DNA from: Microcystis elabens FACHB-917
GTDB taxonomy: Bacteria > Cyanobacteriota > Cyanobacteriia > PCC-6307 > Cyanobiaceae
NCBI RefSeq assembly: GCF_014698445.1
Contig: NZ_JACJSZ010000004.1
Coordinates: 62,001 to 126,000 of the forward strand
DNA length: 64,000 nucleotides
Reading direction: 5' to 3'
The position numbers and the translations under genes were made by a program. Numbering within the stretch: the stretch's first letter is position 1; each line of letters begins with the position of its first letter. Of this stretch, positions 50,959-60,284 are shown one piece after another. The notes below the pieces were generated by a model, which saw only the letters and a list, made by a program, of their open reading frames with translations, had not been told where the DNA came from and ran no database searches.

Positions 50959-51360
50959 ATGAACCGCTCCGCCGACTGGCTGCAGCAAGCCCGGGCCGAT
51001 CTGGAGGTGGCAGTCGTGAACGCCGGTGCCGGCCATCACGAATGGGCTTGCTTCGCCTGCCACCAGGCAGTGGAAAAGGCGCTGAAGGGGCTGCATCTGC
51101 GCCATGGCCAGCAGATCTGGGGCCATGGCCTCGGCCGCTCCTGGCGTGAGTTGCCCCCGTCTGTTCACAACGCCCTGGCCGCCACCGTGCCGGATCTCGA
51201 CGACCGGCTGCGGATCCTCGACGCCCTCTACATCCCCACCCGCTACCCGGATAGTCTCCCTGACGGAGCTCCCGCCGACCACTTCGGCCGCCTCCAGAGC
51301 GACGACGCCCTGCGCCATGCCCGTTCGATCGTTGACGCAATTGCTGCTGCGATGGCCTGA
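50959..51360 (+). CDS. HEPN domain protein (HepT-like toxin)
   Basis: A 133-residue all-helical HEPN protein. The helix WLQQARADLEVAVVNAGAGHHEWACFACHQAVEKALKGLH is the HEPN core, with the conserved 'F-C-QAVEKALKG' segment. A possible catalytic R...H pair is RHGQQIWGH. It overlaps the downstream nucleotidyltransferase gene by 44 bases. HEPN-MNT pairs form type VII toxin-antitoxin systems in which the MNT protein AMPylates the HEPN ribonuclease to silence it. This pair looks intact within an otherwise decaying region. Confidence 0.9.
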   Translation: MNRSADWLQQARADLEVAVVNAGAGHHEWACFACHQAVEKALKGLHLRHGQQIWGHGLGRSWRELPPSVHNALAATVPDLDDRLRILDALYIPTRYPDSLPDGAPADHFGRLQSDDALRHARSIVDAIAAAMA

Positions 51361-51694
51361 GCCTGAGCTTGTGCTCCAGCAGGTGCGCGACTGGGCCGAA
51401 CGTGTTGCAGCCGACCACCCCGGCCTGGTGCGGGTGGGCGTGTTCGGCAGCTACGGCCGCGGCGACGCCGGCGTGGGCAGCGATCTCGATCTGCTGCTGA
51501 TCGACACCATGGCCAGCGGCCCGCAGCACCAGCGCCTGCTGGCCTGGCCCCTGGCGGAGCTACCACTCAGCTGCGATGCGTTGGCGCTCACACCTGCCGA
51601 ACACCGCGAACTATTGGCCAGCGGTTCCGCCATGGCCGCCGCCCTGGAGCGCGACAGCCGCTGGCTGTGGAGCCGCGGGGGCGCAGACGACTGA
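51317..51694 (+). CDS. MNT-type minimal nucleotidyltransferase (antitoxin partner of HEPN)
   Basis: A 125-residue nucleotidyltransferase with the fingerprint VFGSYGRGDAGVGSDLDLLLID at about residues 40-61 (GS...SDxDL). The N-terminal helix and the C-terminal 'ALALTPAEHRELLASGSAM' segment are family-like. Start ATG 51317 lies inside the HEPN gene, 44 bases before its stop. The overlap and orientation match HepT-MntA pairs. The C-terminus is followed at once by the second 66-bp repeat copy on the opposite strand. Confidence 0.9.
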   Translation: MPVRSLTQLLLRWPEPELVLQQVRDWAERVAADHPGLVRVGVFGSYGRGDAGVGSDLDLLLIDTMASGPQHQRLLAWPLAELPLSCDALALTPAEHRELLASGSAMAAALERDSRWLWSRGGADD

Positions 51695-51904
51695 TCAACC
51701 TCGCCAGCCATCGGGCACGATCCGGTTGCGCCAGCGCAGCACACTGGCCATATCCAGGGTTTCGCCAATGAATTCGATCTGTTTGATCTCTTCTGGCCGT
51801 GAGCCGACATCAAGTTGTTGTTGGCCTGTCCCAGTCAGCAGTTTCCTTGCTGGACCAGCTGGAGAACTTGCCTGAGCCGGGACGCCTGCTTCCGCAGTGC
51901 CCAC
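51695..51904 (-). other. Minus-strand coding remnant carrying the second repeat copy's peptide tail
   Basis: An open frame of 69 codons whose last 35 residues (EEIKQIEFIGETLDMASVLRWRNRI and a short tail) resemble the tail at 49385-49450. The first half (ASSPAGPARKLLTGTGQQQLDVG) is poorly conserved in appearance. I read this as the 3' end of a decayed gene. The rest of the stretch to 52094 holds no other gene I can support. Confidence 0.45.
51728..51793 (-). repeat. Second copy of the 66-bp diverged direct repeat
   Basis: See the first copy at 49385-49450. The two copies lie in the same orientation and are about 2.3 kb apart, bracketing the IS remnant, the DUF6880-like pseudogene and the HEPN/MNT pair. 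About 11 of 66 bases differ. Confidence 0.65.
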
Positions 51905-52094
51905 GGCGCGGGAAGCGATCCATTGCCACCAGAAGGATCAGACCCACGCAAGGCCGATCGCTGGTCCTGCGCCTCAATCACTCACCTTCCGACTGCGTGA
52001 AGAGGACGTTGGACGTACAGACCGATGCCGGGGCGCCGCACACGATCGCCTCCACAGACAGCCAGCTGCCGGTGATCCGCGAAGAAAGCCGGCC

Positions 52095-54920
52095 TCAGCC
52101 CAGATCCGCCAGCCGCTGCCGCGCCAGCGCCGCCTGGGCCTCGGCTTCGGCCAGGTTGGCCCTGCACTCGGCCACCACCTCCGGCGGCGCCTTGCCGGCG
52201 AAGTTGGGGTTGGCCAGGCGACCGGCCAGGCCCGCGATCTCCTTGGTGGCCTTGGCGATGTCCTTCTCCAGGCGGGCGCGCAGGGCGTCGAGGTCGACCA
52301 GGCCCTCCAGGGGCAGCAGCACCTGCAGTTCGCCGCTCACCGCCGCCAGGGACCGGGCCGCGGGCCGCTCGGCTGCCGCCGCCGGATCCAGCACGGTGAC
52401 GCTCTCCGCCCTGGTGAGGGTGGTGATGTCGTCGCTGCCCTCCTGCAGCACCGCCGCCAGCTCCTGGCGGCCGGTGATGAACAGGACCGGCGCCCCCTGG
52501 GAGGGCTTGAGCCCCGCCACAGCCCGCAGGTTGCGCACCACCCGGATCGCCTCGATCAGCTCGGCGAAAGCGGCTTCCAGCTCCGCGTCGAGGGCGGCGT
52601 CTTCGGTCGCCGGCCAGCTCTGCAGCGCCAGGAAGGTGCCCTCAGACGCGCCGGTGAGGCCATGCCAGAGCTCCTCGCTCAGGTGGGGCATCAGCGGGTG
52701 CAGCAGCACCAGCAGCTCTGCCAGCACCTTGGCCAGCACCTGCCGGGCCATCCGCTGGTCGACCATGGCTTCGGAGCCCAGGGGCTCACCCTCCACGGCG
52801 GGACGCGGGTTGAGGCGCCGCTTGAGCAGCTCGATCGTCCAGTCGCAAACCTCATTCCAGGCGAACTCGTACAGCCCCTTGGCGGCTTCCCCCAGGCCAT
52901 AGCTGGCGTAGCGCTCGGCCGTCTCGCGCTTCACCCGCTCCAGCCGCGAGAGGATCCAGCGGTCGGACAGCTGCAGCTGCGCGGGGTCCGGGGCCCCCAG
53001 GCTGGCGGGCGTCTCGCCGCCCAGGTTCATCAGGGCGAAACGGGTGGCGTTCCAGAGCTTGTTGGCGAAGTTGCGGGCCGCCTCCACCGTCGCCGAGCTG
53101 CCGTCGCTTCGGTCGTAGTCGAGGCGGATGTCCTGGCCGGCGCCGGCCACCTCCCGCACCAGGGCGAAGCGCAGGGCATCGGCGCCGTAGCGCTCGATCA
53201 GCGGCAGCGGGTCGATGCCGTTGCCGGCGCTCTTGCTCATCTTGCGGTTGTTCTCGTCCCGCACCAGGCCGTGGATCATCACGTCGGCGAAGGGCATCCA
53301 GGGCATGCCGGCGCCGAGGGGCTGCATGGCGCCGGCCAGCATCGTCATGCGGGCCACCCAGAAGAAGATGATGTCGAAGCCCGTCACCAGCACGCTGGTG
53401 GGGTACCAGCGGGCCAGATCGGCGGCTTCCGCGTCGGGCCAGCCCAGGGTGGAGAAGGGCCACAGGCCACTGGAGAACCAGGTGTCCAGCACGTCCGGGT
53501 CCTGCTCCAGCCGCACGTCACCAAACTGCGCCTCCGCCTTGGCGGCGGCCTCGGCCGCATCGCGGGCCACCACGTAGGGGGTGGCCTCGGTGATCACGCC
53601 ACCCGTCTCGCTGACCACGAACCAGGCGGGGATGCGGTGGCCCCACCACAGCTGGCGGCTGATGCACCAGTCGCGGATGTCGGTGAGCCAGTCGCGGTAG
53701 ACCTTCTCCCAGCGCTCCGGCACGAAGCGGGGCGCGCCCCCATCGAGGGCCTGCCGGCAGCGGTCCGCCAGGGGCTCGGCCCGCACGAACCACTGGGTGG
53801 AGAGCAGGGGCTCCACCGGCACCTTGCCACGATCCGAGAAGGGCACGCTGTGGCGGTGGGGCTCCACCTTCACCAGAAAGCCCTCGGCCTCCATCGCCGC
53901 CACCACCGCCGCTCGGGCCTCGAAGCGATCCAGGCCGGCGAAGCGGCCGGCCGCGGCGTTCATGCTGCCGTCCTTGGCCATCACCGTGATCAGGGGCAGG
54001 CCGTGGCGGCTGCCGATGGCGAAGTCGTTGGGGTCGTGGGCGGGCGTCACCTTGACGCAGCCCGTGCCGAAGGCCGGATCCACGTGCTCATCCGCCACGA
54101 TCGGGATCCGGCGCCCCACCAGGGGCAGGGTGATCGTCTGCCCCACCAGGGCGGCGTAGCGCGGGTCGCGGGGGTGCACGGCCACGCCGGTGTCCCCCAC
54201 CAGGGTTTCGGGGCGGGTGGTGGCCACCACCAGGTGGTCGGTGCCGTCGGCGGCCGGGCCGCCGCTGAGGGGATAGCGGAAGTGCCAGAGGTGGCCGTCG
54301 AGCTCCTTCATCTCCACCTCCAGATCGCTCACCGCCGATCCCGAGGCAGGGCACCAGTTCACCAGGTACTCGCCGCGGTAGATCAGCCCCTCCTCGTGCA
54401 GGCGCACGAAGGCCTCCGCCACCGCCGCGCTCAGGCCCGGATCGAGGGTGAAGCGCTCCCGGCGCCAATCCACCGAGTAACCCAGCCGGCGCAGCTGGCC
54501 CACGATCGTGCCGCCGCTCTCCCCCTTCCAGGTCCAGGCCCGCTCCAGGAAGGCGTCGCGGCCCAGATCCTCCTTGCTGCCGCCCTCGGCCTTGATCTGC
54601 TTCTCCAGCAGGGTCTGCACTGCGATCGAGGCGTGGTCGGTGCCCGGCAGGCACAGCACGTTGCGGCCCTGCAGGCGCTGAAAGCGCACGATCGTGTCGA
54701 TCAGGGCCGTCTCGAAGCCGTGGCCCATGTGCAGGCTGCCGGTCACGTTCGGCGGCGGGATCACCACCGAGAAGGGCTCGCCCGGAGACTCCGGATCAGG
54801 ATGAAAGGCGCCAGCCGCCTCCCAGGCCGCCTGCCAGCGGGCTTCGGTGGCCGCCGGGTCATAGGTCTTGGGCAGAGGCTCGCTCGCGGCGGGAATCAGG
54901 TCGGCGGCGGCCTCGGCCAT
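52095..54920 (-). CDS. valS: Valyl-tRNA synthetase
   Basis: A 941-residue class I synthetase that charges tRNA-Val. The HIGH-type motif is in [13 protein letters not shown] at about residues 57-69 and KMSKS is in [15 protein letters not shown] near residue 560. The editing domain lies between them ([20 protein letters not shown]). The C-terminal coiled-coil arm ([39 protein letters not shown]) is intact. I use ATG 54920. The frame is open to 54962 with non-conserved sequence. It is flanked by accessory and degraded genes on both sides. Confidence 0.97.
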   Translation of the reverse strand: MAEAAADLIPAASEPLPKTYDPAATEARWQAAWEAAGAFHPDPESPGEPFSVVIPPPNVTGSLHMGHGFETALIDTIVRFQRLQGRNVLCLPGTDHASIAVQTLLEKQIKAEGGSKEDLGRDAFLERAWTWKGESGGTIVGQLRRLGYSVDWRRERFTLDPGLSAAVAEAFVRLHEEGLIYRGEYLVNWCPASGSAVSDLEVEMKELDGHLWHFRYPLSGGPAADGTDHLVVATTRPETLVGDTGVAVHPRDPRYAALVGQTITLPLVGRRIPIVADEHVDPAFGTGCVKVTPAHDPNDFAIGSRHGLPLITVMAKDGSMNAAAGRFAGLDRFEARAAVVAAMEAEGFLVKVEPHRHSVPFSDRGKVPVEPLLSTQWFVRAEPLADRCRQALDGGAPRFVPERWEKVYRDWLTDIRDWCISRQLWWGHRIPAWFVVSETGGVITEATPYVVARDAAEAAAKAEAQFGDVRLEQDPDVLDTWFSSGLWPFSTLGWPDAEAADLARWYPTSVLVTGFDIIFFWVARMTMLAGAMQPLGAGMPWMPFADVMIHGLVRDENNRKMSKSAGNGIDPLPLIERYGADALRFALVREVAGAGQDIRLDYDRSDGSSATVEAARNFANKLWNATRFALMNLGGETPASLGAPDPAQLQLSDRWILSRLERVKRETAERYASYGLGEAAKGLYEFAWNEVCDWTIELLKRRLNPRPAVEGEPLGSEAMVDQRMARQVLAKVLAELLVLLHPLMPHLSEELWHGLTGASEGTFLALQSWPATEDAALDAELEAAFAELIEAIRVVRNLRAVAGLKPSQGAPVLFITGRQELAAVLQEGSDDITTLTRAESVTVLDPAAAAERPAARSLAAVSGELQVLLPLEGLVDLDALRARLEKDIAKATKEIAGLAGRLANPNFAGKAPPEVVAECRANLAEAEAQAALARQRLADLG

Positions 54921-54987
54921 AGGGCAGGTGGGGCGGGTGGGGCGTCGGGCCCATCGTCGCAAAGGGCGGGGGCGCCGCCGGGAGGGA

Positions 54988-55656
54988 TCAGCGCAGCAGC
55001 CCCAGCTCCTCCTGGAACGGACTCCGCGTCAGCAACTCGCTGAGCCCCAGCCCTTCCTACCGGCGCATGGCCAGCAGCCGCTGGCCCAACCGCTCCGCCA
55101 GAGCCAGCCCGAAGCGGATCCCGTCCCAGATCGCCCCATGCTCGGCCGGCTCCAGGAGGCCATGCAGGATCCAGGCGCTGAGGACGGCAACGGAGCCCGG
55201 CTGATGCAGGGCCGACGCGTCGTACGTGGATCCGGCCGCCTCCCCCGCCACGGTCACGGGCAGCCCCAGCACGGCGTGGTGGACGTCATGGGTGGAGCGC
55301 AGCCGCAGCTGGAGACAGGCGCCGTCGGCGTCGATCATGCGGATGTCCGGCGCCGGGGTGGGCTCAAGGCCGAGCCGGTCGATGCGCGACTGGTGGACCC
55401 GCCCCAGGCTCCCGGCCGGCAGGGCGCGGAACGCCTCGGCGCTCGGCCAAGGGGGCCGGGTAGCGCTCGCTGGCCAGCTGCCGCAGCGCGGGGTCCTCAA
55501 GGATCAGGCGGCGGCCGCTGTCGCCAAGCGGCGACTGGCTCACCACATCGAGCATCGGCACCGCTTGCACCAGGGTGTGCTCGGCATCAAGGCGGTCTCC
55601 AGCACCCCCACGGCGACCCTCAGGGCGCGGCGGCGCAGGTCGGCATCGATCGTCAT
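54988..55656 (-). pseudogene. Coq4-like protein gene, with frameshifts and an in-frame amber codon
   Basis: A Coq4-family signal is clear in the 3' half: IRMIDADGACLQLRLRSTHDVHHAVLGLPVTVAGEAAG and ILHGLLEPAEHGAI match the 'HD-HH...G...GE' and following helices. The gene begins at ATG 55656 (TIDADLRRRALRVAV), shifts frame (DAEHTLVQAVPMLDVVSQ reads in another frame), and shifts back near 55450. After TAG 55059-55057 the frame stays open for [22 protein letters not shown] up to TGA 54988. Two frameshifts plus a nonsense codon make it a pseudogene. Coq4 supports quinone biosynthesis in eukaryotes; the bacterial homologues are less clear. Confidence 0.75.
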
Positions 55657-55720
55657 CGGGAGGTCGGGCAACGGACAGATGGACACATCCTCGCCAGATC
55701 AGGCCGCCTAACGTCCGCCG

Positions 55721-57076
55721 ATGGCCACCTCCCCACCGCTGGAGTTCCTTGCCCCCCGTCTGGATGGGCGGGTGCTGGCGCTCAGCCGCCGGGTCCTGCC
55801 CCTCTGGCTGCGGTGGCGTCAGAGGGTCACCGCCATGGAGGTGGACGGCATGGAGCACCTCGTGGAGGCGATGCGCTCCTTCCAGGCCGGTGAGAGCCGG
55901 CTGCTGCTCGCCTTCCGGCACCCGAGCCTCGACGATCCCCTGAGCATGGCCCGGCTGCTGTGGGTGGAGCTGGTCCGGGCGGGCCGGCGGCAGGGCCTGC
56001 GCTTCGATCCGGCCCCCACCGGCCAGTTCCTGTTCGACCGCGGCATCCCCCTCTGGGCCGGCGAGGCGATGGGCTGGCTGTTCACCCGTCTGGGGGGCGC
56101 CTCGATCCAGCGCAGCAAGCTGGATCTGCCGGCCCTGCGCACCGCCCGGAAGCTGCTGCTGGAGGGGCCCCATCCCTTCGCCCTGGCGCCGGAGGGGGCC
56201 ACCAACGGCCACAACGAACGCCTCAGCCCCCTGGAGCCCGGCACCGCCCAGCTCGCCTTCTGGACCGCGGCCGACCTGGCGGAGGCCGGTCGGAGCGAGC
56301 GGATGGACCTGCTGCCGATCGGGCTGCAGTACAGCTTCATCGAGCCGGTCTGGGGGGCGATCGAGGTCCTGCTCTGCCGCCTGGAGGAGGGGGCCGGCCT
56401 GGCCCCCGATCACGGCCACGACCTCGACCCCTCCCGGCTGCATGGGCGCCTGGTGCGGCTCGGGGAACGGATGCTCGAGCAGATGGAGGCCTTCTATCGC
56501 GACAAGGTGCGCCTGGCCCTGCCCGAGGGGTACGCTCCCGACCCCGCCTTCGGGCCCCGGCTGCAGCGGCTGATGGATCTGGCCCTGCGGCGGGTGGAGC
56601 AGTCCTTCGGCATGCAGCCCTGCGGCAGCCTCACCGACCGCTGCCGGCGCCTGGAGCAGGCCGGCTGGGACAGGCTCTATCCCGCCCGCCCCCCGGATGC
56701 CGAGCCCCCCAGCCCCCTGGCCCGGGCCCTGGCCGACCGGCTGGCGGAGGAGACGGCGGCCCAGCTGTGGCACATGCGCGTGGTCGAGTCCTTCGTTGCC
56801 GTCAGCGGCAGCTACGTGCGGGAGCGGCCGAGCCAGGAGCGCTTCGCCGACACCCTGCTGCTGCTCTGGGACACCCAGTGCCGGATCCGGGGCCACACGG
56901 CCAACCACCGCCCCCGGCTGGGTCTGCGGAAGGTGCGGATCAGCATCGACCGGCCGATCGTGGTGGACGACAGCCTCGCCGACTACCGCCGCGATCGCCG
57001 CCGGGCCGTCGAGGCCCTCACGGAGGAGCTGCAGCTCCGGCTGGAGCGGCTGATCGTGCCGTCGAGCCTCGGCTGA
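55721..57076 (+). CDS. 1-acylglycerol-phosphate acyltransferase family (PlsC-like) protein
   Basis: A 451-residue protein whose first half is a PlsC-type acyltransferase. The catalytic HX4D motif is in FRHPSLDDPLSM at about residue 67, and the substrate-binding motif FALAPEGATNGHNERL is at about residue 153, where the family has 'FPEG-R'. The second half is a conserved helical extension (LEQMEAFYRDKVRLALPEG, AEETAAQLWHMRVVESFVAVSG) found in cyanobacterial versions. It would acylate a lysophospholipid or glycolipid precursor. It is preceded by 65 bases after the Coq4-like pseudogene on the opposite strand. Confidence 0.85.
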   Translation: MATSPPLEFLAPRLDGRVLALSRRVLPLWLRWRQRVTAMEVDGMEHLVEAMRSFQAGESRLLLAFRHPSLDDPLSMARLLWVELVRAGRRQGLRFDPAPTGQFLFDRGIPLWAGEAMGWLFTRLGGASIQRSKLDLPALRTARKLLLEGPHPFALAPEGATNGHNERLSPLEPGTAQLAFWTAADLAEAGRSERMDLLPIGLQYSFIEPVWGAIEVLLCRLEEGAGLAPDHGHDLDPSRLHGRLVRLGERMLEQMEAFYRDKVRLALPEGYAPDPAFGPRLQRLMDLALRRVEQSFGMQPCGSLTDRCRRLEQAGWDRLYPARPPDAEPPSPLARALADRLAEETAAQLWHMRVVESFVAVSGSYVRERPSQERFADTLLLLWDTQCRIRGHTANHRPRLGLRKVRISIDRPIVVDDSLADYRRDRRRAVEALTEELQLRLERLIVPSSLG

Positions 57077-57092
57077 CCACCGCTGCCGGGCC

Positions 57093-57737
57093 TCAGCCGG
57101 CGGCGAGGCGCGCCACGTAGGCGTCGAGGGTGCCGGCGTTGATCCAGCCGGTGGCGATGGTCTTGGTGTGGGTCTGGCTGACGCGGCCGCGGTGCAGGTG
57201 GGAGAGACCGGCGGGGAAGATCGCCAGCTTGCCCTTGACGGCCTCCTCGTGGTGGTCCTGCCAGTGGAATTCGGTGCCGCCGTCGGGGACGGTGTTGAGG
57301 TAGAGGATCCAGGCCAGGACGCGGCGGATCGGTTCGGTGGCCTCGTCGCTGGTGTTCCAGTCGCAGTGCCAGCTGTAGAACCCTTCCCCCGGCGCGTAAC
57401 GCTGCAGGTTGAAGATCGGGTTGACGAACAGGGAGCGCTCCGGACAGCAGGAGAGGAACAGGGGCCGCTCGGCCAGGTAGCGCTTCAGCCCGACGGAGAC
57501 GCCGCGCATGATCACATCGGCCAGGCCCTGGGCCTCGGGGTCGGAGCGGTCGATCCACACCAGGCTGATGTCGGTGGAGATCTTGCCGGGATCCGCCTCG
57601 GCGCCGTCGCCAGGTTCGGCGCCTGAGGAGAAGGCGACCCCGCGGCGCTGCAGGTCGGTGCGGCGGTCGAAGAAGGCCATCGCCGCATCGGCCAGGGCCA
57701 CATAGCCGGGATCCTCGAAGCTGCCGATCAGCCGCAT
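57093..57737 (-). CDS. 2-oxoglutarate/Fe(II)-dependent oxygenase (prolyl hydroxylase-like)
   Basis: A 214-residue protein. The iron-binding HxD is in FYSWHCDWNTS at about residue 130, and the distal His and the 2-oxoglutarate-binding residues lie in HLHRGRVSQTHTKTIATGWINAG near residue 188. The strand order (ILYLNTVPDGGTEFHW, then LAIFPAGLSH) is that of P4Hc-type oxygenases. The substrate, a peptide or small molecule, is unknown. ATG 57737 (MRLIGSFEDPGYVALAD) is chosen. The frame is open to 57833. It converges with the PlsC-like gene. Confidence 0.85.
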   Translation of the reverse strand: MRLIGSFEDPGYVALADAAMAFFDRRTDLQRRGVAFSSGAEPGDGAEADPGKISTDISLVWIDRSDPEAQGLADVIMRGVSVGLKRYLAERPLFLSCCPERSLFVNPIFNLQRYAPGEGFYSWHCDWNTSDEATEPIRRVLAWILYLNTVPDGGTEFHWQDHHEEAVKGKLAIFPAGLSHLHRGRVSQTHTKTIATGWINAGTLDAYVARLAAG

Positions 57738-57789
57738 CCACGCCCGGAACCTCAGGTCATGAAACCTAGAACGGAGACCTGACGACCCC

Positions 57790-58110
57790 GGCAGTGTCGT
57801 CGACGTCTTGACGGTACCCACCGGCATGACCATCGGCCCCGGGAACGCCGAGATGTTCCGCTACGAGTTCATCAACATCAACCCGGTGACCACGTCTGCG
57901 GGGGCTTCAGCAACCTCATCGACATCGCCGCCGGACCGGATGATGCGCTCGACCTGCTGCAGTGCAGCGATGACTTTTGGGGCCCGCCGTCTTTAGCCTG
58001 CTGTCGGGCAGGGTCCTGAAGCTGGGCTTCGACGGCACGATCTACATCGCCAATGACGGCGACGTGGTGAACGGTGAGCTGCTCGCCCTCACGCCAGTAC
58101 TGACGCACGG
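57790..58110 (+). pseudogene. Degraded gene of unrecognised family
   Basis: Three plus-strand frame segments read like parts of one protein: VLTVPTGMTIGPGNAEMF then RYEFININPV (frame with ATG 57826), GGFSNLIDIAAGPDDALDLLQ in another frame, and LSGRVLKLGFDGTIYIAND then VVNGELLAL in a third. Each segment stays conserved-looking only in its own frame, which suggests at least two frameshifts. The sequence has the look of an extracellular or beta-repeat protein, but I do not recognise a family. No intact start-to-stop frame exists. Confidence 0.4.
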
Positions 58111-58143
58111 CCCCGCACCTGCTGCGGCGCCGCTGCGGCGGCC

Positions 58144-58608
58144 TCAACCCGGCCCGATCCGCCAGGGCACGGCGACCAGCGCCTCCAGGCACTGCCAGCG
58201 GAGACGATCGTCCGTCACCAGAGGGCTGAGGCCAACGGCCTCGAGGGCAGCAGCCACCCGCTCCGGAGCGATGGGCTCAGGCCCGGCCTCCAGCGGCAGC
58301 AGCAGCACCTGCCGCTCCGCCGGATCGGCCATCAGCCGCAGGTTGAGGTCGGGGAGCTCCCGCTCGAAGAACAGCCGCCGCATGCGGGCCGTGAGCACCG
58401 GCCCCAGAGCCGCCGCGAAGGCCTCCAGGGCCCGGGCTTCGCCGGAGCAGCCGCAGCTGAGGGCCAGCCAGATCAGCAGCTTGGCCCAGCTCTCCGCCGT
58501 CCACAGGGGCGGGAAGCTCTGGCGGTGCTGGCGCACCAGTTCGGCGATGGCGAAGTCGAACAGGGTGCCCTGCAGGGAGGCCACCGATGGCAGGGGTTCC
58601 TGATCCAT
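58144..58608 (-). CDS. Conserved hypothetical protein
   Basis: A 154-residue protein from ATG 58608. The sequence LQGTLFDFAIAELVRQHRQSFPPLWTAESWAKLLIWLALSCGC includes regularly spaced hydrophobic residues, then GEARALEAFAAALGPVLTARMRRLFFEREL. It appears soluble and helical. No catalytic motif is visible. It is divergent from the next small gene (62 bases between starts), and I do not recognise the family. Confidence 0.65.
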   Translation of the reverse strand: MDQEPLPSVASLQGTLFDFAIAELVRQHRQSFPPLWTAESWAKLLIWLALSCGCSGEARALEAFAAALGPVLTARMRRLFFERELPDLNLRLMADPAERQVLLLPLEAGPEPIAPERVAAALEAVGLSPLVTDDRLRWQCLEALVAVPWRIGPG

Positions 58609-58670
58609 CCGGCCATCCTGGCGGCCAGGCGGCAAACTGCAGAGGCAACGACCGTCCCTGGAGACGCCCG

Positions 58671-58925
58671 ATGGCCCTCGATCTGAACGATCCGGAGCTC
58701 GAGTTCGCCGATCTCGTCACCGCCTACCAGAGCTGGGTGATGGCCGTGATCAACGACGAGAAACTGGGGGGCGACAAACTCCTCACCGACGACATCGCCG
58801 ACGACGCCCTGAACGCGATGCGCTTCCTGCCGGACGTGGTGACCAGCGCCATCGAGACCACCCTGGCCCGCGTCTACGACGTGGACCCCGACGAACTCGC
58901 CGAACTGCTCTATCCCGAGGACTGA
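58671..58925 (+). CDS. Small conserved cyanobacterial acidic protein, function unknown
   Basis: An 84-residue acidic protein, MALDLNDPELEFADLV at the start and YDVDPDELAELLYPED at the end. I recognise this type as widespread in cyanobacteria, with a core VMAVINDEKL and DIADDALNAMRFLPDV. It is soluble, has no membrane span and no known role. The ATG at 58671 lies 63 bases from the divergent start. The solute-binding lipoprotein gene begins 54 bases downstream. Confidence 0.8.
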   Translation: MALDLNDPELEFADLVTAYQSWVMAVINDEKLGGDKLLTDDIADDALNAMRFLPDVVTSAIETTLARVYDVDPDELAELLYPED

Positions 58926-58979
58926 CCGGCGACCGGGACGATCCACCCAGGCGGTGCGCCCGGCCCCTCACCTCCCCCT

Positions 58980-60284
58980 GTGATTTCCTTCCTCCGCCCC
59001 TCCCCCATTCCGCCCTGCCAGGGCCGACGCCGGGCACGGATCACCCGGCTTGCCGCGGGGATCGCCATCCCGTTGCTGGCCTCGGTGGGGGGCTGCAACG
59101 GGCAGCGGCTGCAGCCGATCATGCGACCCCTGGAAGGCACCCTCTACATCGCGGTCGGCGTCAGGTACACCGTTGACGGGGAGCTGCTGAAGGAGATCCG
59201 GTCGAGTTCAGCCATCCTGCAGAGCACGTTCCGTAACCTGCAGCCGAAGGTCCGGCTCCAGGTGGAGGTGTTTCCAGAGGAGAGCCTGGCCACCGAACTG
59301 CGCCTGCGCAACAGCTCCGGCCTTAGCCCCGATCTGCTGCTGGTGAACGAGTCCACCGCCCGTGATCTGGCCCGGGAGAAGCTCATCGACACCGTGTCGT
59401 TCCCGCCCGCGCTGCTGGATCAGCTTGATAGGGGGTCGGTGCTGCGGGTCCGCCGATCGGATGGAACGCTGACCGGCCTGCCGATGGAGCTTCAGCCCCA
59501 GGTGGCCTGCTTCGATCGGCGGCGCGTGCCGCGCAGCCCCGCCACCCTCAGCGAACTGCTGGCCTTCAGCGCCAAGGGCATGGAGGTGGGACTCTCCCTC
59601 GATGCCACCAGCCTGGCCTGGACCCTGGGTCCCCTCGGGGCGATCGACGCCGTCAGCAGCCTTCTGTCCAAGGAGCCGGTGACACCCGTGACACGGCAGG
59701 GACTGGAGAACTGGCTCGGCTGGCTGCGCCAGGCCGACCAGCAGCAGCATGTCACCTTTTTCCCCACCGAGACGGACCTGCTCAAGGAGCTGACCGCCGG
59801 GACCCTCGACTGGATTCCCTGCCGCAGCATCAACCTGACCAGGATCAAGGCACGGCTGGGCCAGAACCTGGGCGTGACCGCCCTCCCCTCCGGGCCCTAC
59901 GGCGGCGCCAGCCCCATCACCATGGAGCGGGTGCTGGCCTTCGGGGTCAACTCCAGTCCGGACCAGCGCAAACTGGCCTTGGCCATGGCCCGCTTCGCCG
60001 TCAGCCCCCTGCACCAGAGAGAAATTGTCCAGCGAACTCTCTACTCGCTGCCGGTGAACCGGGAGGTGGCGCCACCGGTGCGCAGTTCCTCCGTGGTGGC
60101 CTCCTTGGTGGAGGGCCGGCAGCAATCGGTGAAGAGCTCGACGATCCGGCTGATCAACGGCAGCACCAAGGATCAGCGAGAGGCCTGGCAGGCCCTGCTC
60201 ACCCGCTTCCTCTTCGACGATCTCAGCCAGCAGGCCACCCTCGAGGGCCTGATCGAGCTCCTCGGCGGCGGGAGGTCGCGATGA
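58980..60284 (+). CDS. ABC-type extracellular solute-binding lipoprotein
   Basis: A 434-residue family-1-type solute-binding protein, starting at GTG 58980. A signal peptide with a lipobox-like VGGC lies at about residues 31-40 (IPLLASVGGC), so it should be anchored to a membrane by lipidation. The two-lobe receptor is supported by TLYIAVGVRYT, SPDLLLVNESTARDLAREKLID, VACFDRRRVPRSPATLSELLAF and NREVAPPVRSS. The substrate is unknown. No ABC permease or ATPase lies beside it. Instead its stop overlaps the start of an MscS-type channel gene. Confidence 0.85.
   Translation: MISFLRPSPIPPCQGRRRARITRLAAGIAIPLLASVGGCNGQRLQPIMRPLEGTLYIAVGVRYTVDGELLKEIRSSSAILQSTFRNLQPKVRLQVEVFPEESLATELRLRNSSGLSPDLLLVNESTARDLAREKLIDTVSFPPALLDQLDRGSVLRVRRSDGTLTGLPMELQPQVACFDRRRVPRSPATLSELLAFSAKGMEVGLSLDATSLAWTLGPLGAIDAVSSLLSKEPVTPVTRQGLENWLGWLRQADQQQHVTFFPTETDLLKELTAGTLDWIPCRSINLTRIKARLGQNLGVTALPSGPYGGASPITMERVLAFGVNSSPDQRKLALAMARFAVSPLHQREIVQRTLYSLPVNREVAPPVRSSSVVASLVEGRQQSVKSSTIRLINGSTKDQREAWQALLTRFLFDDLSQQATLEGLIELLGGGRSR

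Noticed and set aside
51897-55043. A 1048-codon plus-strand frame opposite valS.
   Set aside because: It is the antisense of valS, with Gln/His/Arg-rich composition and no recognisable motif.
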